From Bacteroidota bacterium (GTDB taxonomy: Bacteria; Bacteroidota; Bacteroidia; NS11-12g; UBA955), in NCBI GenBank assembly GCA_009918425.1, contig RGEC01000145.1:1-5672 (forward strand): 5,672 nucleotides of DNA, given 5' to 3'. Made by a program: the position numbers and the translations under genes. The notes below the pieces were generated by a model. That model made no database searches. It saw only the letters and a list, made by a program, of their open reading frames with translations, and was not told the origin of the DNA. Numbering within the stretch: the stretch's first letter is position 1; every line of letters starts with the position of its first letter. This document shows positions 1 through 4,884 of the stretch, piece after piece.

Positions 1-861
1 CCCAATAAAAAATATACCGTTCTGTCTTATGGCATGAACCATGTGAAGTATTACTGCAGGAATGACAAAAATGTACATGTGGGTTTCACAAGAGCAGATG
101 AACGAAGCAGCCATGAATGGGATTATGCTATTTTCTATAATGGATTCACCGACAAATCGCGGTTAATGAATGGAGCCTACCCTCCTGTTGGAACAGTTTA
201 CACACCCATGGTTGATGGAAAACCTATGGGTTGGGTTGTAAAAAGACCTGCCACCGAGGATACTGAGGGTTTCAATGCCATGGAAAAAACCAAAAATTAT
301 CCGCTGGCTTTACAGAAATTCCTTTCATATCTTTCTGTAGACAATAAAAATTCAGAGGTGTATTTTTACCTGGCCAACACCTATGCCAATCTGGGCAACA
401 TGGATTCCGCCATCTGGGCAGCAGAGAAATCTCTGTCAATTTATCCTGAATCAAACAGAGCGTTACTGAGTTTAAATTCGTTTTACGCCAGTAAAGGTCT
501 TTGGGATAAAGCGGTTAAAACCATGGAAAGATATACAAAAACAAGACCTTCAGATCCGGATGGATGGTGGATAAAAGCCCAAATGGAATTCAACAAAAGA
601 GAATATAAGGCAGCTGAGGAAAGTCTTAGAAAAACCATTTCACTTGAGGCCGGTAATCCCAAATATTACGAAATTGGTGTTAATATTTATCAGGCCTTGA
701 AGGATGACATGAATGCCCGTATGTATTACAATGCTTCAAAAGCAGGCTCTAAAAATCCCAAAGAACAACAGGACGGCGTATCTGCAATTGAAAGTATTTA
801 CCTTGATATTACCGGAAAGGAACTTGATCTTTATGGTAATAGCGAAGAGGAAGAAGAATAA
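1..861 (+). CDS. C-terminal part of a TPR-repeat protein with glycosyltransferase-like front end (5' partial)
   Basis: The frame is open from base 1, so the gene begins outside the window and the ATG at 34 is probably internal. There are 286 visible residues. Residues 1-82 (YTVLSYGMNH, EWDYAIFYNGF, GAYPPVGTVYTPMVDGKP, ending GWVVKR) resemble, from memory, the soluble C-terminal segment of Bacteroidota membrane glycosyltransferases of the GT39/ArnT-like kind; the membrane part would lie upstream. Residues from about 92 to 250 form four to five TPR-like helical pairs: KNYPLALQKFLSYL, then AEVYFYLANTYANLG-like spacing around 119-150, a unit at 153-184, one at 187-218 and a weaker one at 221-250. 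TPRs usually mediate protein contacts. The protein ends in an acidic run (SEEEEE). It converges on the MBL gene with 11 bp between stop codons and no visible hairpin terminator. The TPR call is solid; the glycosyltransferase link is inference. Confidence 0.72.
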   Translation, partial: PNKKYTVLSYGMNHVKYYCRNDKNVHVGFTRADERSSHEWDYAIFYNGFTDKSRLMNGAYPPVGTVYTPMVDGKPMGWVVKRPATEDTEGFNAMEKTKNYPLALQKFLSYLSVDNKNSEVYFYLANTYANLGNMDSAIWAAEKSLSIYPESNRALLSLNSFYASKGLWDKAVKTMERYTKTRPSDPDGWWIKAQMEFNKREYKAAEESLRKTISLEAGNPKYYEIGVNIYQALKDDMNARMYYNASKAGSKNPKEQQDGVSAIESIYLDITGKELDLYGNSEEEEE

Positions 862-872
862 TCATCAGCCTA

Positions 873-1718
873 TCAGCCCAGCATAGCCGCCAGATTGCCT
901 TTTTCTGCAATCACCATTAATCCGCGCTCATTGCTTTCCAGCCGTGCACATTCTGCGTCCACATCATGCTCAAAGAAGTATAGTGTATTGCCTGCATCCA
1001 TTTCTGTATAAAGCTGCTTTTTTTCCTGCATAACCACCAGCGGCTCTATATCGTATCCCATAGAATAATGCACTGGCACATGTGCGGAGGATGGAATTAA
1101 ATCAGCACAGTAAATAATCTTTTTACCGTAACAGGAAATTTCAGGCGTTATCATCCCCATCGTATGCCCGTTCACACTTCGAATTCTGATATTGGGTGTT
1201 AGCATTTCCCCTTGTTCAACAAAATTCAGAACCCCGGCCTCCTGCAGGGGAAGAAAATTCTCAGGTAAAAAAGATGCCTTTTCACGGGCATTTGGATTCA
1301 TTGCATGGTTCCATTGTTTTTCCGTAACATGGTAGGTTGCATTCGGAAAAGTAGGTTTTAACAATCCAGCCTCCGTCTTCATAACTGCCCCACCTACATG
1401 ATCAAAATGCAAATGAGTAAGCAAAACATCGGTAATGTCATCACTGTTAAATCCAGCGTTATTTAACGATGAAGTAAGGGAATATTTGCCATTTAAATAA
1501 TAGTAACCAAAAAACTTCTCACTCTGCTTATCCCCAATTCCTGTGTCAATTAAAATTCTTCTGTCACCATCTTCAACCAACAAGCAACGCATGGCCCAGT
1601 TACAGAGATTTTTCTCATCGGCAGGATTCAGTGAATTCCAGATTACTTTGGGTATAACACCAAACATGGCTCCACCATCCAGTTTGAAGTTACCTGAGTG
1701 AATTACATGCAATTTCAT
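873..1718 (-). CDS. MBL-fold metallo-hydrolase (lactonase/glyoxalase II-like family)
   Basis: A complete 281-residue protein of the metallo-beta-lactamase superfamily. The zinc-binding set is intact: THLHFDH at 101-107 gives H102, H104, D106 and H107; H185 lies in NGHTMGM, D206 in YCADLIP and H251 in FFEHD. This is the two-metal arrangement of hydrolases that cleave esters, lactones or thioesters. The N-terminal part (MKLHVIHSGNFKLDGGAMFG) and the length of about 280 residues resemble the AHL-lactonase-like branch, but the substrate cannot be read from sequence. No signal peptide or membrane segment is seen, so it should be cytoplasmic. The ATG at 1718 follows the map stop codon (TGA at 1722-1724) after only 3 nt, and a GGAG (1730-1733) lies 11 nt upstream inside the end of map. 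This implies one transcript and probable translational coupling. Fold and metal centre are confident; the specific function is unknown. Confidence 0.9.
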   Translation of the reverse strand: MKLHVIHSGNFKLDGGAMFGVIPKVIWNSLNPADEKNLCNWAMRCLLVEDGDRRILIDTGIGDKQSEKFFGYYYLNGKYSLTSSLNNAGFNSDDITDVLLTHLHFDHVGGAVMKTEAGLLKPTFPNATYHVTEKQWNHAMNPNAREKASFLPENFLPLQEAGVLNFVEQGEMLTPNIRIRSVNGHTMGMITPEISCYGKKIIYCADLIPSSAHVPVHYSMGYDIEPLVVMQEKKQLYTEMDAGNTLYFFEHDVDAECARLESNERGLMVIAEKGNLAAMLG

Positions 1719-1721
1719 ATA

Positions 1722-2486
1722 TCAGAAATCTCCGTAAACATCTGTTAGTGCATCATATCCTGTTTCCGTAATCAGCACAGTATGTTCGTATTGTGCACTT
1801 AGCTTACCATCTATGGTTCTGGCGGTCCAACCGTCTTTTCTGTCAATCTTACAGCGGGCCTTGCCGGCATTGATCATGGGTTCAATAGTAAACACCATAC
1901 CCGGCTTCAAAATAGGCCCTGTATTTTTCTCTGCAATGTGAGATACTTCAGGATCTTCGTGAAATTTGATGCCTACACCATGGCCACAGAATTCATACAC
2001 AACTGAGTAACCGTGTTTGTGAGCATGTTCTGCAATATGGTAACCTATATTATTGAGGTGATTACCGGGGAAACACTGTTCCAGGCCTTTTCTCAGACAC
2101 TCGCGTGTTACAGTCATTAATTTTTGAGCATATTCGGTGGCTTCGCCTACTGCATACATTCTGCAAGTGTCACCAAAAAAACCATCCAGTATGGTAGTTA
2201 CATCCACATTCACAATATCACCCCATTTCAGTTCATAGGAATTGGGAACGCCATGGCAAACCACATCATTGGGCGATATGCAAGATGCAAATTGATAGCC
2301 TTTATACCCTTTGGTAGCTGGAATTGCGCCATGATTTCGCATAAAATTTTCGGCCAAATCATTCAAAGCCAACGTAGTTATTCCAGGCCGGATGTGCGAT
2401 TCCAGATATTTAAGTGTTTCAGCCGCAAGTTGGCTGCTTTTTCGTATTCCTTCAATCTGCTCAGGGGTTTTGATGATGATTCCCAC
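1722..2486 (-). CDS. map: Type I methionine aminopeptidase
   Basis: Removes the initiator methionine from nascent proteins with small second residues; cytosolic and normally essential. The dinuclear metal ligands of the family are all present. Numbered from the proposed start they are D95 (NVDVT), D106 (GDTCRM), H169 (CGHGVG), E202 (TIEPMI) and E234 (QYEHT), with substrate-contacting H78 (VCHGVP) and H176 (KFHEDP). These numbers sit within one or two of the E. coli enzyme (H79, D97, D108, H171, H178, E204, E235). The start is chosen as the GTG at 2486-2484, giving GIIIKTPEQIEGIRKSS, the usual N-terminus, and 254 residues. The frame also extends to a GTG at 2513, but those nine extra residues (CFRTNFVAV and the start) look non-conserved and overlap the likely promoter. 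It is the first gene of a two-gene operon with the MBL hydrolase and is divergent from hppA. Confidence 0.94.
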   Translation of the reverse strand: MGIIIKTPEQIEGIRKSSQLAAETLKYLESHIRPGITTLALNDLAENFMRNHGAIPATKGYKGYQFASCISPNDVVCHGVPNSYELKWGDIVNVDVTTILDGFFGDTCRMYAVGEATEYAQKLMTVTRECLRKGLEQCFPGNHLNNIGYHIAEHAHKHGYSVVYEFCGHGVGIKFHEDPEVSHIAEKNTGPILKPGMVFTIEPMINAGKARCKIDRKDGWTARTIDGKLSAQYEHTVLITETGYDALTDVYGDF

Positions 2487-2502
2487 GGCTACAAAATTAG
2501 TG

Positions 2503-2510
2503 CGAAAACA
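2503..2510 (-). promoter_or_regulatory. Possible promoter -7 box for map
   Basis: On the minus strand this reads TGTTTTCG, followed by CAC. It resembles the Bacteroidota -7 element TAnnTTTG at six of eight positions and is similar in layout to the box in front of hppA. Transcription starting near 2500 would leave a leader of about 15 nt before the GTG at 2486. An exact TAnnTTTG match (TAATTTTG, 2499-2492) lies slightly closer, but would put the start of transcription almost on the start codon. No good -33 TTG element is visible at the expected spacing for either. Weak, sequence-only call. Confidence 0.3.
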
Positions 2511-2563
2511 CACCCAAGCACCGAATTATTATGCAGAATTACATAGTATTCAGATAAAAAACG

Positions 2564-2571
2564 TAATTTCG
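2564..2571 (+). promoter_or_regulatory. Probable promoter -7 box for hppA
   Basis: TAATTTCG matches the Bacteroidota -7 consensus TAnnTTTG at seven of eight positions and is followed by CACCCC, a common context for transcription starts in this phylum. A start near 2573-2577 gives a leader of about 20-25 nt before the hppA ATG at 2597. No TTG appears about 19-21 nt upstream, so the -33 element is poor. No Shine-Dalgarno sequence precedes the ATG (TTTTCAAGCAACTCAAT), which is normal for this phylum. Confidence 0.45.
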
Positions 2572-2596
2572 CACCCCAATTTTCAAGCAACTCAAT

Positions 2597-3175
2597 ATGA
2601 CAACTTCAATATTGTATCTGATTCCTGCCCTTGGTTTGGTAGGATTGATTATGATGGCTATTAAAAGCGCCTGGGTATCAAAACAGGATGCCGGAGATGA
2701 AAAAATGCAAAATTTGGCAGGTAAAATTGCCCGTGGCGCCATGGCTTTCCTGCGCGCTGAATGGAAAGTACTGAGCTATTTTGCCATTATTGCAGCCGCA
2801 TTACTGGCCTATAGCGGTACATTAACATTACCTGATTCGGATGGCAAGGCAACCGTTCATTCACATCCCATAATTGCAGTATCTTTTCTAATTGGGGCTT
2901 TTTTATCTGCTCTAGCCGGTTATTTTGGAATGCGCATCGCTACCAAAGCCAATGTAAGAACTACCCAGGCTGCCCGCAGTAGCCTTACAAAAGCACTAAG
3001 CGTTTCATTTAGTGGCGGTACCGTAATGGGGTTGGGCGTTGCCGGTTTGGCGGTGCTGGGTCTGGGTGGCCTTTTCATTGTTTTTTACAACATGTTTTAT
3101 GCCGGCAGTGGTGAAGCTATCACCGAAACCCTGCAACCATTGCAGATAACGTGGGTGACAACGTTGGCGATGTAG
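2597..3175 (+). CDS. hppA: N-terminal fragment of HppA (helices 1-4)
   Basis: The 5' half of the broken gene; 192 codons before a TAG. Hydrophobic segments lie at about residues 6-28, 57-73, 91-114 and 136-167, matching helices 1-4 of the family, with conserved IARGAMAFLRAEWK (45-58) and GYFGMRIATKANVRTTQAAR (108-127). Native sequence runs through L179 (codon 3131-3133). The last 13 residues (QPLQITWVTTLAM) are out-of-frame readings of the downstream NPATIADNVGD region, which is why they match nothing expected. The start ATG at 2597 fits the family N-terminus (a short tail, then helix 1) and lies about 25 nt after the probable transcription start. If translated, it would give a four-helix membrane peptide without any catalytic residue. 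Confidence 0.7.
   Translation: MTTSILYLIPALGLVGLIMMAIKSAWVSKQDAGDEKMQNLAGKIARGAMAFLRAEWKVLSYFAIIAAALLAYSGTLTLPDSDGKATVHSHPIIAVSFLIGAFLSALAGYFGMRIATKANVRTTQAARSSLTKALSVSFSGGTVMGLGVAGLAVLGLGGLFIVFYNMFYAGSGEAITETLQPLQITWVTTLAM
3124..3133 (+). other. Deletion junction in hppA, readable in both frames
   Basis: The ten bases CGAAACCCTG make sense in two frames. In the upstream frame they complete T-E-T-L, the end of the native N-terminal half; in the downstream frame they start R-N-P-A, the beginning of the native C-terminal half. The simplest reading is that the intact gene held two copies of about this sequence flanking the lost segment, and that recombination or slippage between them (or a mis-join during assembly) left one copy. 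The second copy is inferred, not seen. Confidence 0.7.
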
Positions 3176-4818
3176 CCGGCATGGGTGCTGACCTTTTCGG
3201 CTCTTATGTAGCCACCATTCTTGCTACCATGGTTCTTGGTCAGGAAATTTCCGTTACTGATAATTATGGCGGTATGTCTCCCATACTGCTTCCTATGGTT
3301 ATAGCCGGTATGGGCTTGATATTCTCCATCATCGGAACATTATTTGTTCGCATCAAAGATGATAACGGTGACGTGCAGAAAGCGCTCAATCTGGGTAACT
3401 GGTCTTCCATCATTCTTACTGCGGTGGCCTCTTATTTTGCTGTAACCATGATGTTGCCTGAAAAACTATCACTTCGCGGTGTTGAATTTACCTCGATGAG
3501 TGTTTTCTATGCCATCATTACCGGCCTTGTGGTGGGTGCCATCATGAGCTGGATAACCGAGTACTACACAGCCATGGGCAAGAAACCCGTATTGTCAATT
3601 GTTCAAAAATCAGGCACCGGACACGCCACCAATATCATTGGCGGTTTATCCGTGGGTATGGAATCGACTGTAATTCCAATCATTACCCTGGCTGCCGGAA
3701 TATTCCTTTCTTATATGTTTGCCGGTTTGTACGGCGTAGCGATTGCAGCCGCCGGTATGATGGCCACTACAGCCATGCAGCTTGCCATCGATGCTTTCGG
3801 CCCTATCGCTGATAACGCAGGTGGAATTGCCGAGATGAGTGATTTGCCGGAGGAAGTTCGTGGACGTACTGATATTCTCGATGCAGTTGGTAACACTACT
3901 GCAGCAACCGGAAAAGGATTTGCCATTGCATCTGCTGCATTAACCTCTCTGGCTCTGTTTGCAGCTTTCGTAGGTGTTGCAGGCATCACAGGTATTGATA
4001 TTTATAAAGCTCCTGTATTGGCTGCGCTTTTTGTGGGTGGTATGATACCTTTCATTTTCTCAGCACTGGCCATTTCGGCTGTAGGCTCGGCCGCCATGGA
4101 TATGGTGAAAGAAGTACGCCGTCAGTTCCGCGAGATTCCCGGAATTATGGAGTACAAAGCCGAACCCGAATATGAGAAATGCGTTGAAATCAGCACCAAG
4201 GCTTCAATTCGTCAGATGGTGGCTCCGGGTGCCATTGCCCTTATTTCTCCTGTATTGGTAGGTTTCCTTTTCGGCCCTGAAGTTTTGGGTGGTCTGCTTG
4301 CCGGCATTACCGTAAGCGGTGTGCTAATGGGAATTTTCCAGAATAACGCAGGTGGTGCATGGGATAATGCCAAAAAATCCTTTGAAAAGGGTGTTGAGAT
4401 TGATGGTGAAACCTATTACAAAAAATCTGAACCGCACAAAGCATCTGTTACCGGTGACACCGTTGGCGATCCTTTCAAAGACACCAGCGGTCCCAGCATG
4501 AATATTCTTATCAAGTTAACTTCTATCGTTTCGCTGATAATTGCCCCTTACATAGCAGGTGGTAACGGAATTTTGGGTGGCAAGAACGACAAAGACTGCT
4601 GCAAAGCCAAAACCGAACAATGCGACGACCACCATTCAGTTGCCGCTAAATGCGATATGAGCAAATGCGCAATAATGACCAAAGAAGAATGTGCAAAGCA
4701 TTGTGACAGCGTAGGTTGCTCTGCCGAGGAAAAAGCTGAATGCATGAAAATGTATGATGCCAGTGGAAAATATATTGGTAAGGACGATAAAAAAGGTTGC
4801 TGCAAAGAACAGCACTGA
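3151..4818 (+). CDS. hppA: C-terminal fragment of HppA (helix 6 to end) with Cys-rich tail
   Basis: The 3' part of the broken gene. Its frame reads as native protein from the CGA codon at 3124 (RNPATIADN), upstream of the first possible start, a GTG at 3151 that is a normal internal valine codon of the DNVGDNVGD motif; a stop (TGA, 3112-3114) closes the frame further up. No ribosome site precedes the GTG, so independent translation is doubtful. Visible features: helix 6 with GADLFGSY; SWITEYYT; GHATNIIGGL; DAFGPIADNAGGIAEMSDLP (from 3790); and GNTTAATGKG (from 3889). Alanine and glycine at the two diagnostic positions of this last motif mark the K+-dependent class, as opposed to GNTTKAxTKG. 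Helix 6 lacks the DLFES glutamate typical of Na+ pumps. GDTVGDPFKDTSGP (from 4453) is the C-terminal PPi-binding motif. The last 78 residues are a Cys-rich extension described separately. Confidence 0.75.
   Translation: MGDNVGDVAGMGADLFGSYVATILATMVLGQEISVTDNYGGMSPILLPMVIAGMGLIFSIIGTLFVRIKDDNGDVQKALNLGNWSSIILTAVASYFAVTMMLPEKLSLRGVEFTSMSVFYAIITGLVVGAIMSWITEYYTAMGKKPVLSIVQKSGTGHATNIIGGLSVGMESTVIPIITLAAGIFLSYMFAGLYGVAIAAAGMMATTAMQLAIDAFGPIADNAGGIAEMSDLPEEVRGRTDILDAVGNTTAATGKGFAIASAALTSLALFAAFVGVAGITGIDIYKAPVLAALFVGGMIPFIFSALAISAVGSAAMDMVKEVRRQFREIPGIMEYKAEPEYEKCVEISTKASIRQMVAPGAIALISPVLVGFLFGPEVLGGLLAGITVSGVLMGIFQNNAGGAWDNAKKSFEKGVEIDGETYYKKSEPHKASVTGDTVGDPFKDTSGPSMNILIKLTSIVSLIIAPYIAGGNGILGGKNDKDCCKAKTEQCDDHHSVAAKCDMSKCAIMTKEECAKHCDSVGCSAEEKAECMKMYDASGKYIGKDDKKGCCKEQH
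4582..4815 (+). other. Cys-rich, charged C-terminal extension of HppA
   Basis: Beyond the last membrane helix (LIAPYIAGG) the frame continues for 78 hydrophilic residues with 11 cysteines and 4 histidines. Most are clustered as DCCK, EQCDDHH, KCDMSKC, EECAKHCDSVGC, AECMK and GCC close to the end. Core membrane pyrophosphatases end soon after the last helix, so this is an added segment. The pairing of Cys with His and Asp looks like a soft-metal-binding or redox-active tail. No known domain could be assigned by eye, and function is inference. Codon use is like the rest of the gene and the stop is followed at once by the terminator, so it is the genuine end of the gene. Confidence 0.75.
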
Positions 4819-4822
4819 TAAC

Positions 4823-4855
4823 AAAAAAAGGCCGCTGTAAGAAGCGGCCTTTTTT
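4823..4855 (+). terminator. Intrinsic terminator after hppA
   Basis: A perfect 7-bp GC-rich stem, GGCCGCT (4830-4836) with AGCGGCC (4843-4849), encloses a 6-nt loop. It is preceded by seven A (4823-4829) and followed by six T (4850-4855). It starts 4 nt after the hppA stop codon. The A/T symmetry means it could also work on the minus strand, but no minus-strand gene ends here. It separates hppA from the gene starting at 4885. Confidence 0.93.
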
Positions 4856-4870
4856 GTGGCTGTTCCATAA

Positions 4871-4878
4871 AAACTTTG
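4871..4878 (+). promoter_or_regulatory. Weak -7-like box before the second MBL-fold gene
   Basis: AAACTTTG differs from TAnnTTTG only at the first base. It lies in the 29-bp gap between the terminator and the ATG at 4885, the only place a dedicated promoter can sit outside hppA. Transcription from it would start only a few bases before the ATG, giving a leaderless or nearly leaderless message, and no -33 element is seen. Expression by read-through of the hppA terminator is the alternative. Confidence 0.22.
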
Positions 4879-4884
4879 TGCATA

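Larger units (their letters stand above)
2597..4818 (+). pseudogene. hppA: Membrane-bound ion-pumping pyrophosphatase, disrupted by an internal deletion and frameshift
   Basis: Membrane pyrophosphatases couple PPi hydrolysis to export of H+ and/or Na+ and normally have 16 membrane helices. Here the first four helices are in one frame (2597-3133) and helix 6 onward is in another (from about 3124), with no other stop or gap. Between TETL and RNPATIAD, homologues carry about 47 residues (helix 5 and the loop with [20 protein letters not shown], which binds Mg-PPi). None of this is found in the window. The missing length is about 151 nt by family spacing; adding it restores a single frame of about 790 codons. 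The downstream motifs are intact: DNVGDNVGD, DAFGPIADNAGG, and GDTVGDPFKDTSGP near the end. The product as written would be inactive. The intact remainder suggests a recent event or an assembly error. A promoter lies just upstream and a strong terminator just downstream, so it is a single-gene unit divergent from map. Confidence 0.88.

Noticed and set aside
272..454. Minus-strand open frame of 60 codons inside the TPR gene, and whether it could be a small protein
   Set aside because: Lies wholly antisense to TPR coding sequence with no ribosome site or recognisable features.
862..872. Bidirectional terminator between the convergent TPR and MBL genes
   Set aside because: Only 11 bp, with no inverted repeat or T-tract there or in the immediate flanks.
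2487..2513. Extended map start at the GTG at 2513
   Set aside because: Adds nine residues without family similarity and overlaps the probable promoter; the GTG at 2486 gives the usual length and ligand numbering.
2124..2546. Plus-strand open frame of 140 codons opposite the map gene
   Set aside because: Antisense to a conserved metallopeptidase with all catalytic residues; no motif in its own translation.
3100..3180. Programmed ribosomal frameshift in hppA
   Set aside because: A frameshift would not restore the roughly 47 missing residues between TETL and RNPATIAD, and no slippery heptamer with a downstream structure is evident; deletion or mis-assembly explains both the gap and the frame change.
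3711..3989. Minus-strand open frame inside hppA
   Set aside because: Ala-rich reverse reading of conserved membrane-helix codons; a shadow.
4548..4883. Minus-strand open frame of 111 codons over the Cys-rich tail
   Set aside because: Antisense to the hppA tail and crosses the terminator; no family features.
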